Source of the DNA: an uncultured Alphaproteobacteria bacterium
GTDB taxonomy: Bacteria > Pseudomonadota > Alphaproteobacteria > Rhodobacterales > Rhodobacteraceae
Direction: 5' to 3'
NCBI GenBank assembly: GCA_902574225.1
Contig: CACGMO010000002.1
Location: 1-64,000 of the forward strand
DNA length: 64,000 bases
The notes below the pieces were generated by a model that saw only the letters and a list, made by a program, of their open reading frames with translations, did no database searches and was not told where the DNA came from. The translations under genes were made by a program, and so were the position numbers. Below are positions 25,823-34,563 of this stretch, one piece after another. Position 1 is the stretch's first letter; every line of letters starts with the position of its first letter.

Positions 25823-26851
25823 TTATTCCAAATCTGACCACTTTATCTGAATATTTTTAGCAATGTCTCGTTTTAAGGTTTTTCCTAAAACTTTTTCAAA
25901 TTCGAAAGCAGGTATTTCTCCATTTCCGGGTCTTCTGGCCCAGATATTTTGTCTATTAATAGTATCGCCTTTTTTTAGATTTTTATCGCTAACGATGGAA
26001 GATCGTGCAAATTTATAAACATCTTTTTCCACGTTGGCTATAAACTTCTTTCTATCTCTAGAATAAGCTACCTCCTTACTTCTTTTTATTAGGTACTCAA
26101 GTTCGTCTGGATCCATTGAGCAGGAAATATCAGGTCCTTGTCGGTCTTTGGTATCAGTAAAATGCTTTTCTACAATTGTTGCACCGAGTGCAATAGCTGC
26201 TAAAGCCATAGTTGGTCCAATTGAATGATCTGAGAAGCCTATCTCGGCATTGGGGAACTTATCGGATAGCTGTGCCAAGCTACCAAGTGCTATATCTTCT
26301 GGTGGGCAAGGATAAATGTTTGTGCATTCTAAAAGTGCATATTCAATATTTTTTCTCTCTAATATTTCTACGGGCTTTTCTACCGACAATAAGTTTTGCA
26401 TGCCTGTAGAAAGAATAATTGGCTTCCCAAAATCTGCTATATGCTCAATTAAGAGAAGATTATCACATTCTCCAGAACCAATCTTAAAAGCAGGCACATT
26501 TATATCATTCAAAAAATCCGCTGCAGATCTTGAAAAAGGAGTAGAAATATAAATCATTCCCAAGTCCTCCACTTGTTTCTTTAATTTGATTTCTTCATCT
26601 TTTGTTAAGGAACATTTTTCCATCACATCCCATATTGAGACATTTGCGTTAGGGGGCATGATTTGTTTTGCATCAGGTGTCATCTCATCATCAAGAAAGT
26701 GTGTTTGATGTTTAATTACTTCACAGCCTCTATCAGCAGCTGATTTAACCATTTGCTCTGCAACCAGCAAATCGCCACCATGATTGATACCCAATTCTGC
26801 AATGATTAGAGGGGCCTCTTTAGAGCTGATAGTCCTATTTTTTATTTTCAA
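25823..26851 (-). CDS. neuB: N-acetylneuraminate/legionaminate synthase (NeuB family)
   Basis: 342 residues: a TIM-barrel NeuB domain (residues about 10-250) starting IIAELGINHGGDL, with STPFSRSAADFL, FKIGSGECDN and FSDHSIG, followed by a C-terminal SAF/antifreeze-like domain ending NIWARRPGNGEIPAFEFEKVLG. It condenses phosphoenolpyruvate with an N-acetyl hexosamine to make a nonulosonic acid. The IKHQTHFLDDEM stretch resembles Campylobacter LegI (NeuB2) more than classical NeuB, from memory, so a legionaminic-type product is possible. No LegB-type 4,6-dehydratase is present in the window. Confidence 0.92.
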   Translation of the reverse strand: MKIKNRTISSKEAPLIIAELGINHGGDLLVAEQMVKSAADRGCEVIKHQTHFLDDEMTPDAKQIMPPNANVSIWDVMEKCSLTKDEEIKLKKQVEDLGMIYISTPFSRSAADFLNDINVPAFKIGSGECDNLLLIEHIADFGKPIILSTGMQNLLSVEKPVEILERKNIEYALLECTNIYPCPPEDIALGSLAQLSDKFPNAEIGFSDHSIGPTMALAAIALGATIVEKHFTDTKDRQGPDISCSMDPDELEYLIKRSKEVAYSRDRKKFIANVEKDVYKFARSSIVSDKNLKKGDTINRQNIWARRPGNGEIPAFEFEKVLGKTLKRDIAKNIQIKWSDLE

Positions 26852-26952
26852 AATTTTTAAGCCTATCTTTTAAAATAATGAGTGAGTAAAATGATATTGC
26901 TCAATTAATACGCAAGCAATGCTTTAATAGGTTAATTTTTTGGGAGTGTCGA

Positions 26953-28323
26953 TTGAAATTTAATTTGAAAAAAAAAATCTTTGCCTCAATCGTTTTCAAT
27001 CTTTATCAGTTTCTTTGGTATTTATTTTTGCCAATTGCATTATTGTATTTCTACTATCGCTCTATAAAAGAACCAGGCTATGCTTCAAATCTTACAGAGA
27101 GATTAAGTTTCTACAAAAAAGACTTTAAAGGAGCTTGTTGGTGCCATGCAGTATCTTTAGGAGAATTCAGAGCGGCACGCCCAATTTTTGATAAGCTTCT
27201 TCTCAATGGAGAAAAACTGTTAATTACTACGCTGACTTTATCTGGCAAACGTGCCGCCCAGCGGCAATATCATAAAGAAATAAATGAAAATAAAATGGTT
27301 ATTGTTTACGCTCCACTTGAAATAGGTTTCATGTTTAAAAGATTCCTTAAAAATTTTAATCCGAAGTGCTGTATAATTCTTGAGTGTGATTTATGGCCAG
27401 TAATGATCACGACTACTTGCAAGGAAAAAATTCCTCTCATATTTGCCCAGGCTCACTATCCTGAAAAAGGGTTCATTAGAGATAAAAAATTCCCTTTTCT
27501 GAAAGCTAGTTTGATTGAAAAATTTGATTTAGTTTTATCTAAATCCGAAAGGCATAAGAAAAGATTTGAGTACTTTGGGGCTAAAAAAGTCTTAATTATG
27601 GGAGATACTAGATTTGAACAACAAGTTCCATTAGACCAAATTAATGCAGCTTTGAAACTAAAAAAAAGAGTTCTTAAGAAATATTTTACGATTTGCTTTG
27701 CCAGTATTGGGAAGCAGGAATTTGAAATAATCAGTGAAATAATAAGAGATCTATCTGATAAGCATAAAGATATTTTTTTTGTGCTAGTTCCCAGACATCC
27801 CAATGACTTTAGCAAACACAAGATGCTGTTTGAAGGTTGCTCAATAAAAGTAAAACCTCGTAGTGAAATTGTATGGATCAAAACAGATTTTAAAATTTGT
27901 AATGAAAAAAATCTTGAAGACTTAAACAATGCTAGTTTGTTATGGGGTGATAGCCTTGGAGAATTGAATTTTTATATGGCCATGTCTGATATTGTTTTTA
28001 TGGGTGACTCTTTAAACAATGAAGGATCCCATAATATAATTGAGCCTTTTGCTTTGCAAAAACCTGTAATTGTGGGCCCAAGTATTTGGGGCATCGAATA
28101 TCCAGCATTGGAAGCGCTAGATGTTGGTATTCTAAAAAAGATTAGCGGGCGAAAAGAGTTATCATCTGCTCTGGTTTCAGCTTATCACGATAAGAAAAGT
28201 AACAACGCTGATGAAAATCAGGTAAAAAATATTAAAAACTTTTACAAGAGTAACCAAGGAGCCTCTGACCTATTTATGGATCAAATGTTCAGCAATAAGT
28301 TTCTGGTATTAAATAATAATTAA
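26953..28323 (+). CDS. waaA: 3-deoxy-D-manno-octulosonic acid (Kdo) transferase
   Basis: 456-residue GT30 glycosyltransferase. An N-terminal hydrophobic segment (about residues 10-33) anchors it to the inner membrane. HAVSLGEFRAARP contains the catalytic glutamate, and FMGDSLNNEGSHNIIEP is the CMP-Kdo-binding block. It adds Kdo, or a Kdo analogue, from the CMP-sugar to lipid A precursor. Start is TTG with GGGAGTG upstream. It is divergent from neuB across 101 bp, so the ulosonic-acid genes surround its donor-sugar chemistry; it could use an amino-Kdo donor. Confidence 0.93.
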   Translation: MKFNLKKKIFASIVFNLYQFLWYLFLPIALLYFYYRSIKEPGYASNLTERLSFYKKDFKGACWCHAVSLGEFRAARPIFDKLLLNGEKLLITTLTLSGKRAAQRQYHKEINENKMVIVYAPLEIGFMFKRFLKNFNPKCCIILECDLWPVMITTTCKEKIPLIFAQAHYPEKGFIRDKKFPFLKASLIEKFDLVLSKSERHKKRFEYFGAKKVLIMGDTRFEQQVPLDQINAALKLKKRVLKKYFTICFASIGKQEFEIISEIIRDLSDKHKDIFFVLVPRHPNDFSKHKMLFEGCSIKVKPRSEIVWIKTDFKICNEKNLEDLNNASLLWGDSLGELNFYMAMSDIVFMGDSLNNEGSHNIIEPFALQKPVIVGPSIWGIEYPALEALDVGILKKISGRKELSSALVSAYHDKKSNNADENQVKNIKNFYKSNQGASDLFMDQMFSNKFLVLNNN

Positions 28324-28324
28324 G

Positions 28325-29494
28325 CTAATATTCAGCTTGATTTATTTCTTTATTGGGTAAGTAAGTTAGTGAAACTATTGATATAAGAGCCAACGCCCCG
28401 ACTAATAAAAATGCATAATAGTAACTCTGGGTTAAATCAAATATAGCCCCCGCTACAATCGGTCCCGTTACCGAGCCTATTGCCCCAAAAAATGTTATCT
28501 TACCAAAGATACTTCCGAGATTTTTTAGACCAAAGTTTTCAGCGATAATAAAGGGGGTTATTGTAAAGTGCCCTCCGTGTGAGAACCCATAAAAACAAAG
28601 GAGAATATAAATAAAGAGTATATTTTCTGTGAAAGGTATAGTGACCAAGGCGATAGTCATGGGAAACAGACAAACTATATACGTTTTTTTGCCTCCTAAT
28701 CTATCTGCTAAAATGCCAATAGAAAGTCTCCCAAAAATACTTGCAAAACCTATTGTTGATAGAAGTAAAGCACTGTCTTTTAGAGATAATCCTACATTTA
28801 AACCGTGTGCTGCAATGTGTGTCATAGTAGTGAACATAGCGAAGAAAATACAAAACTGACAGAAAGCCAAAAGGTTAAAAACTTTTTTGTTCAAAACCTG
28901 AAGATTAGCTTTCTCATTAGGTAATTTTCTGCTTGGTGTATTTGGGTTTGACATTAGTGATGCAGCCAGTATTAATCCAATACTTGCTGCAATGCCGAGA
29001 TAAATTGTAGCCGTGCGCCACCCAAAGCTGACTATTAAAAATGCTATGAGAGGAGGCATCACCATTTGTCCCATTGCAGTGCCTATTTTGGCAATTGAAG
29101 TCATAAGCCCTCTTTTGGTATCAAACCATTTTGCAATAGTTGATAATGTGGATATATCATGAGTGCTAAGACCAGTTCCAATAAAGAAAATAAATATCAA
29201 AAATAAATGCCAGACCTCACTGGATTTAGAAAAAAGGATAAAACCTATCCCAAAGATGAATCCATTGACCCCCAATACAATTTTTGGTCCATATCGATCA
29301 TTTAAATATCCTCCCGGTATCGCAAAGATGCCCCACGCAAGCCAACCGGCAGCTCCAATTGATGAAAGAACTGTTCTTGACCAACCAAACTCTTTTTCTA
29401 GTTCGGTCATAAGTACGCCGTAGGTAAATAACATTCCAACAATTATGAACTGTGTGACAAATGCGCCGACAACCACGTTTACTTTTTTTATCAT
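28325..29494 (-). CDS. MFS transporter, oxalate/formate-antiporter/monocarboxylate-type
   Basis: 389 residues with about 12 hydrophobic segments. The loop 2-3 motif GGYLNDRYGPKIVLG and the WFDTKRGLMTSIAKIGTAMGQ segment match the OFA/monocarboxylate-porter branch of the major facilitator superfamily. Probably carries a small organic anion across the inner membrane. Its stop is 1 bp from the end of waaA (convergent). The substrate cannot be told. Confidence 0.85.
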   Translation of the reverse strand: MIKKVNVVVGAFVTQFIIVGMLFTYGVLMTELEKEFGWSRTVLSSIGAAGWLAWGIFAIPGGYLNDRYGPKIVLGVNGFIFGIGFILFSKSSEVWHLFLIFIFFIGTGLSTHDISTLSTIAKWFDTKRGLMTSIAKIGTAMGQMVMPPLIAFLIVSFGWRTATIYLGIAASIGLILAASLMSNPNTPSRKLPNEKANLQVLNKKVFNLLAFCQFCIFFAMFTTMTHIAAHGLNVGLSLKDSALLLSTIGFASIFGRLSIGILADRLGGKKTYIVCLFPMTIALVTIPFTENILFIYILLCFYGFSHGGHFTITPFIIAENFGLKNLGSIFGKITFFGAIGSVTGPIVAGAIFDLTQSYYYAFLLVGALALISIVSLTYLPNKEINQAEY

Positions 29495-29615
29495 TTCTAA
29501 ATCAGACCTATCGGAAATACACCCAGCACGTTCATATTAATTTTATTTATTGATGATGCCAAAGAGAATGTTAAAATTAAGAAAGTAAAATATATTTGAT
29601 GTTTTGGTGAAAAAA

Positions 29616-30410
29616 ATGCAAGAAAAAAAAGTGTGCTTAGTGATTGGTGCTGGAGCCGGTATTGGTGTAAACGTTGCAAAAAAATTTGCGTCTTCTGGTT
29701 ACCATGCAGTGATTTCAAGAAGGACTAATCAAGAAGGTTTAGATAATTCAATTGCAAATATTGAGAAGGAAGGCGGTAGGGCGACTGGTTTTTTAATTAA
29801 TGCAATAGAAGAAAATTCTTTAGAAAATCTTATTGAAAAAGTCGAAGAGAGTATTGGCCCGATTGGCGTTGCAGTTTTCAATTTAGGTTCTCAGATAGGA
29901 AATAGATCGCTATTTGAAACTTCTGATAAGGTATTTGAAAGAGGGTGGAGAATGGCTACATTAGCTCTTTTTCGGACAGCCAAAAAACTTTTTCCTTATA
30001 TGGAAAAAAGGGGAGGTGGAACTCTTTTAGTGACGTCATCTACAGCAGCCGTCAGGGGTAACAGGGGGCAACACTCTCATGCCGCTTCTATGGGAGGACG
30101 GCGTATGCTTTGCCAGACCCTAAACGCTGAGTTTTCCAGTAAAGGAATTCACACAACCCATATTATAATTGACGGAGCCGTCGATGCCCCCGATACGCTA
30201 GGAAAGATGCTCGGTGAAGAAGCCTATCAAGCACTGCGAAGGGAAAGGGGTTTAGAAAAAGACGGTTTATTGTTACCTGATAAAATAGCTGAGACATATT
30301 ATCATCTTGCTGATCAACACAGATCAGCATGGACACATGAAGTCGATCTTAGAGCATATAACGATGATCCTTGGTGGAACACACCAAGAAATATAGCTAA
30401 CAGTATCTAA
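29616..30410 (+). CDS. Short-chain dehydrogenase/reductase family protein lacking the Tyr-x3-Lys pair
   Basis: 264 residues from the ATG at 29616, which has GGTGA 6 bp upstream; an in-frame TTG at 29604 is an alternative. The cofactor motif GAGAGIG and SRRTNQ suggest NADP binding, and LLVTSSTAAVRG carries the usual catalytic serine. Where the family has YxxxK the sequence reads HSHAASMGGRRM, with neither Tyr nor Lys in register. So it may be a non-catalytic or differently catalysing member. It overlaps the convergent thioesterase gene by 4 bp. Confidence 0.83.
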   Translation: MQEKKVCLVIGAGAGIGVNVAKKFASSGYHAVISRRTNQEGLDNSIANIEKEGGRATGFLINAIEENSLENLIEKVEESIGPIGVAVFNLGSQIGNRSLFETSDKVFERGWRMATLALFRTAKKLFPYMEKRGGGTLLVTSSTAAVRGNRGQHSHAASMGGRRMLCQTLNAEFSSKGIHTTHIIIDGAVDAPDTLGKMLGEEAYQALRRERGLEKDGLLLPDKIAETYYHLADQHRSAWTHEVDLRAYNDDPWWNTPRNIANSI

Positions 30411-30859
30411 CCAATCACTTTGTAGGGTTTTGGCGTAAACCATGAGCTATCTTGAGCTACATCATTATGGTAAAGGGACATTTGCTGAGTTCCTGTAGAC
30501 ACAGTGATGTCGTTTTGGATCAACTCGCATTGGGTGAACGCAAAATTCTTTCCCTCGCGAAGTATCGAGGCTTCTGTTGTTACTTTGCCAGGTTGGCACG
30601 GGTTTAAATATTGTATATTTAATCCTAAAGTTAGGCCGGTAGTGAAGCCTTCATGGATAAGATCAATCACAAAAAACATTGAAGCGTCTAATATAAAGGA
30701 AACAGTTCCGCCATGTGCTATTGTTCCTTTGGTATGGCAAAACTCAATAGGTATATACCAATCAACTTTTACAGTTTTGTTTTTTATGTTTAGCTCTGTC
30801 ACACATGGTTCAAGTCTTTCTTGTATTTTAGCGTATCTAATCTCTGAAGGATCTGTCAT
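30407..30859 (-). CDS. PaaI-like hotdog thioesterase
   Basis: 150 residues. CHTKGTIAHGGTVSFILDASMFFV holds the HGG motif and the acidic residue of the hotdog thioesterase active site. It would cleave acyl-CoA esters. It stands alone between two rightward genes, overlapping the SDR gene end-to-end by 4 bp. Distinct in sequence from the thioesterase at 19796. Substrate unknown. Confidence 0.8.
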   Translation of the reverse strand: MTDPSEIRYAKIQERLEPCVTELNIKNKTVKVDWYIPIEFCHTKGTIAHGGTVSFILDASMFFVIDLIHEGFTTGLTLGLNIQYLNPCQPGKVTTEASILREGKNFAFTQCELIQNDITVSTGTQQMSLYHNDVAQDSSWFTPKPYKVIG

Positions 30860-30932
30860 CTTTTAACTTCTACTAGTTTTCGGTTTATTATCAAAAATAA
30901 ATATGAACACGATAAAAATAAAAAAAACATAA

Positions 30933-31712
30933 ATGTGCAAGCATATTTTTACACCTATAGCTCATAGAGGAGGCACTGAGGCAGCTTTCGAAAACACCTT
31001 TGAAGCGTTCGCTGATGCCTATGCACTAGGATATAGATGGTTCGAAACGGATGTACAAATTTCCAAGGATGGATTTCTATACGCTATTCATGATAGTAAT
31101 TTAAAAAGGATTGTCGGAATTAATATTAATATTAATGAGCTTAACTCAGAGGATTTAGATCAAATATTAATAAGCGGCAAATATAGGATTCCCAGGCTTG
31201 ATTTATTGCTTCGAAAGTTTCATGACGTTACCTTTAACCTGGACGCTAAAAACATAAATGCTGCTAAAGCCCTAGTCAAACTTCTAAATAGTGATAAATC
31301 CTTTCAAAACCTTTGTCTGGGTTCGTTTAGCCATAAGACTATGAATTATATGCGAAAGTTTCTAAAAAGAGATCTCCCAATGTCTTTTAGTCAATGGGAG
31401 GTATTCTTACTGATCTTGGACATTAAATTCAATAAAGACAAGAAATACAATGCTAGCTATCTTCAGATTCCTAAGACCTATTTGGGTTATAAGCTCATAT
31501 CCAAAAAATTATTAGACTACTGCAAAAAAAATGGAATAAAGGTACATGCTTGGACAATTAATGAAAGAAACGAGATGAATAAGCTTATTGGAATGGGAGT
31601 GGATGGAATAATGACTGATAACTGTCGAACTCTCCTAGATGTTGTAAGGAAACATAAATTCTTTGAAAAGAAAATAGTTTTGCATCCCTTTTTAAATACT
31701 CAAAGGTCCTAA
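30933..31712 (+). CDS. Glycerophosphodiester phosphodiesterase family protein
   Basis: 259 residues of the GDPD TIM-barrel family. The N-terminal IAHRGGTEAAFENTFEAF, FETDVQISKDG and YAIHDSNLKRIVG carry the metal and catalytic histidines and acids (HRG...E.T...EtD...H). The C-terminal VHAWTINERNEMNKLIGMGVDGIMTD is equally typical. It cleaves glycerophosphodiesters to glycerol-3-phosphate and an alcohol such as choline, which could feed the betaine pathway seen in this window. No signal peptide, so cytoplasmic like UgpQ. There is almost no ribosome binding site before the ATG. Confidence 0.9.
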   Translation: MCKHIFTPIAHRGGTEAAFENTFEAFADAYALGYRWFETDVQISKDGFLYAIHDSNLKRIVGINININELNSEDLDQILISGKYRIPRLDLLLRKFHDVTFNLDAKNINAAKALVKLLNSDKSFQNLCLGSFSHKTMNYMRKFLKRDLPMSFSQWEVFLLILDIKFNKDKKYNASYLQIPKTYLGYKLISKKLLDYCKKNGIKVHAWTINERNEMNKLIGMGVDGIMTDNCRTLLDVVRKHKFFEKKIVLHPFLNTQRS

Positions 31713-31775
31713 CCCACATTAAAATAAATTAAATTTTCGCACTCTTTAAAATCACAATTAATTCAAAAAAAAAAT

Positions 31776-32975
31776 ATGTTGCAAACAAAAAATCCCTCAG
31801 TAATCGCTCTCTCCACAGCCTCTGCAGCCTCCGTGACTGGTCTAGCTTTTATCAGTCCTATAATTTTATTAATTAAAAACCATTACAACACTAGTTCTAA
31901 TGAAGTCCAGTTGACGATAACTATTTATCTTATGGCTATTTGTATTTCTCAGATCTTTTGGGGACCTTTGTCCGATTTAATTGGAAGACGTGTAGTGTTA
32001 ATAATCGGAGCTAGTCTTTTTTCATTAGGTGGGATTTTAGCGTCTTTAAATTTGGCTTTTGAAGTATTTGTATTTTTTAGATTTTTGCAGGGAGTTGGTG
32101 CAGCGGCTTGTCTTTCGATGCCAAGAGTAATGTTGACTGAAAGCTATGGAGTAAAAAAAGCAGCAGCTAAAATGTCGACCTTATTAGCTTTTATGGCTAT
32201 TTTCCCTATCCTTAGTGCTGCTTTTGGTGGCTACATTGGCGAGAATTATGGATGGCAAACAAACTTTTTTACTCTGTTTATCTTTGGTTCCATTATTTTT
32301 TTACTGAATTTTGTATATTCACCAGAAACAATTAAAAATAAAAATAAGAGACTTACATTTAGAACAACATTTCTTGATTTTAGATACTTATTTGGCCAAA
32401 TATCTTTTCTTTATTTTGCCAGTGTTTCATCCATTCAAGCCGCTTTTTTCTTTTCAATGGCCGGTTTTATGCCTTACCAATTCGAACGTTTAGGCGCCTC
32501 GCCAACAGAGTTTGGGCTTTGGTTTTCTTTAACCAGCGTAGGGTATATAATCGGAAATATTGTTAGTAATAAGTACTCAAGCTGGCTAGGTCTAGAACGG
32601 TTTTCCTTTTTAGGGTGTTTTTGGTGTTTATTATCTATTGCTTTGATGTTTTTGTCTGAAATACCGCTAATTAGTACTCCATTAACACTTGCTTCAGCCT
32701 GTTTTATGTTTGGGTTAGGCAATGGGCTAATATTAGCAAATGTATTAGTCTTAGCACTTTCATCCGTGAAGCAAAACTGCGTTGCTTCTGCAAGTGGACT
32801 TCTAGGTGCTATGCAAATGTTTTGTGGCGCTATTCTGGGAAGTTTGATAGTATTTCTAGGGGGAGATAGCGACTTTTCGCTGTCGTTAGTTGTTCTTTTT
32901 ATCCTTAGTATATTTTCTATACTATGCTGCTACCGAGGAGGGCTCTCGTCAAAGATCTTAAGATCAAAATGTTAA
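31776..32975 (+). CDS. MFS transporter, Bcr/CflA (drug-efflux DHA1) type
   Basis: 399 residues, about 12 hydrophobic segments. The segment ISQIFWGPLSDLIGRRVVLIIG is the conserved loop 2-3 motif and RFLQGVGAAACLSMPRVM the motif C-like region of proton-driven exporters of the Bcr/CflA group. Inner-membrane efflux of a small molecule is likely. It is the middle gene of a loose rightward group with short gaps. Confidence 0.85.
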   Translation: MLQTKNPSVIALSTASAASVTGLAFISPIILLIKNHYNTSSNEVQLTITIYLMAICISQIFWGPLSDLIGRRVVLIIGASLFSLGGILASLNLAFEVFVFFRFLQGVGAAACLSMPRVMLTESYGVKKAAAKMSTLLAFMAIFPILSAAFGGYIGENYGWQTNFFTLFIFGSIIFLLNFVYSPETIKNKNKRLTFRTTFLDFRYLFGQISFLYFASVSSIQAAFFFSMAGFMPYQFERLGASPTEFGLWFSLTSVGYIIGNIVSNKYSSWLGLERFSFLGCFWCLLSIALMFLSEIPLISTPLTLASACFMFGLGNGLILANVLVLALSSVKQNCVASASGLLGAMQMFCGAILGSLIVFLGGDSDFSLSLVVLFILSIFSILCCYRGGLSSKILRSKC

Positions 32976-33033
32976 TTGGTTTGCGATGAAAATTGATAAG
33001 GAATAAATCAAAAATCCTGATAGAGAAAAAACT

Positions 33034-34224
33034 ATGTCGAAATTGAATTTAAATGATGAAAAACTACAAGAGTGGATGGATGATTATGTTGAGAAAAATA
33101 AGTTCAATGGTTGTTCTTTGAGTATAGCAGATGTAGAGGGTAACACATTATTAGACATTGCCAGCGGTCATGCCGATAAAGAAAAAACCAAAGAATTTAA
33201 TTCTCTATCCATCGTAAGAATTTTCTCAATGACGAAGGCTATTGTCTCAATGTGTCTGCTTCAATTACTTCGTGACAAAAAGATAAATGTCAAAGATACG
33301 TTAGACTATTATTTTGACAATTATTCCAATTGCTTTGCTCTTATAAAAAATGCAAAGGATTTAACAGAATTAGAAAAGACAAAAGCACCATCTATTTATC
33401 AATTGCTAAATCATACTTCGGGATTATCTTATTTTTTTAATGATGATTTAATCGGGCGGGAATATTTAAAGGAAAGTCTTACAGCTACTCCCGATAACTA
33501 TAATCTTTCGGTTTTTGCTGATAAGATATCTAGGTTACCTTTATCTTTCAAGCCCGGTTCAAGATGGAATTATTCTGTCGGGATTGATATTGCTGGGCGA
33601 TTAATTGAGATAATTTCTGGTGAGCCTCTAGATGTTTATCTAAGGAGAAATTTACTAGATCCGTTGGATATGAAAGATACCGAATTTTTTCTGCCAAAGA
33701 CAAAAATTGATCGTTTTACAGATTGTTTTTTTTACAATGAGATGCAGGAGAATTTTTTACCTCTGGTTAAGCAATATGAAAATTTCTACTATCAAAAAGA
33801 TGAAGTAACAAATTTCTCCGGTGGATCAGGACTTTTGTCGACTGGTCGTGATTATCTTAAGTTTGCAAGTCTTTTGCTTAACGGTGGAAAATATAATAAC
33901 ACAAAGATCTTTGAGGACGATGTTATGAATAGTATAAGAGTAAATTCATTACATCGAGATATCGCATCAATTGGGGTAAAAACTTTTGCACAGATGCCAA
34001 CCACAGGAATGGGGCATAGCCTAGCAGGTAGCGTAATTACCAACCCCAATCCAGATTTTACCAGTAGTCTCGGGGATTTCGGATGGGGCGGTATGGCAAG
34101 TAATTATTTTTGGATTGATTTTAAAAAAGGGTACACGGCCGTTTTTATGACTCAATTGTTGCCGTCTGCTTCTTACCCCAATAGAAAAGAACTAAAAAAA
34201 TTGGTTCATCAGTCTTTGCATTGA
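33034..34224 (+). CDS. Serine hydrolase of the beta-lactamase (class C)/esterase family
   Basis: 396 residues. The SxxK motif is S65-M-T-K68, a tyrosine motif appears in WNYSVGIDIAG, and GHSLAG is a candidate for the third motif. No signal peptide is seen, so it is probably a cytoplasmic esterase or amidase related to EstB rather than a resistance enzyme. It is followed by a clear terminator structure at 34327. Confidence 0.85.
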   Translation: MSKLNLNDEKLQEWMDDYVEKNKFNGCSLSIADVEGNTLLDIASGHADKEKTKEFNSLSIVRIFSMTKAIVSMCLLQLLRDKKINVKDTLDYYFDNYSNCFALIKNAKDLTELEKTKAPSIYQLLNHTSGLSYFFNDDLIGREYLKESLTATPDNYNLSVFADKISRLPLSFKPGSRWNYSVGIDIAGRLIEIISGEPLDVYLRRNLLDPLDMKDTEFFLPKTKIDRFTDCFFYNEMQENFLPLVKQYENFYYQKDEVTNFSGGSGLLSTGRDYLKFASLLLNGGKYNNTKIFEDDVMNSIRVNSLHRDIASIGVKTFAQMPTTGMGHSLAGSVITNPNPDFTSSLGDFGWGGMASNYFWIDFKKGYTAVFMTQLLPSASYPNRKELKKLVHQSLH

Positions 34225-34283
34225 TAGCATAACGGTATTGCAAAAAAGCATGTTGTGATCAAAGGCTCTCAGAAGTAAACATA

Positions 34284-34317
34284 GAGGAGTTGCTGACGTC
34301 TGCCAGCAACATTCCTC
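34284..34317 (+). other. Stable hairpin just upstream of a Rho-independent terminator
   Basis: GAGGA and GTTGCTG pair with CAGCAAC and TCCTC (7-bp inner stem 34289-34295/34304-34310, 8-nt loop, then 5-bp outer stem with small asymmetry). It precedes the terminator by 9 bp, so the 3' end of the serine hydrolase transcript carries two hairpins, or a short stand-alone RNA ends here. Confidence 0.5.
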
Positions 34318-34326
34318 CCTTCACTG

Positions 34327-34353
34327 GGCCGCATTGATTGCGGCCTTTTTTTT
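34327..34353 (+). terminator. Rho-independent terminator after the serine hydrolase gene
   Basis: GGCCGC-ATTGATT-GCGGCC forms a 6-bp all-GC stem with a 7-nt loop and is followed directly by eight Ts. In this AT-rich genome such a GC stem stands out. It separates the upstream group from the small membrane protein/acyl-CoA dehydrogenase pair. Confidence 0.9.
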
Positions 34354-34401
34354 GTTTGATTACAGAAGTTGTAGTTTATTATAAATTGAACAGGGGGCCA
34401 A

Positions 34402-34563
34402 ATGGTTAGATTCGCGCTTAAATTAATTGGAGCATCGTTTTTGGTGCTTTGGTGGCTAGTATCAGGATTTTTTAAAAAAATACTCGATGTCTTAAAGTTG
34501 GTTGCAAGAATTAAGAAAATATTTGTGAGTCAAAGAGAAAATTCTAAAGGGGGAGATAGGTGA
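34402..34563 (+). CDS. Small membrane protein, 53 residues, function unknown
   Basis: An ATG at 34402 with a strong AGGGGG ribosome binding site 5 bp upstream opens a 53-codon frame. Residues about 5-24 (ALKLIGASFLVLWWLVSGFF) are one transmembrane segment, followed by a basic tail. Its stop at 34561-34563 overlaps the ATG of the acyl-CoA dehydrogenase by one base, and the GGGGGAG inside its end acts as that gene's ribosome binding site. The start signal, the coupling and the terminator just upstream make it a real gene. I do not recognise a family. Confidence 0.65.
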   Translation: MVRFALKLIGASFLVLWWLVSGFFKKILDVLKLVARIKKIFVSQRENSKGGDR

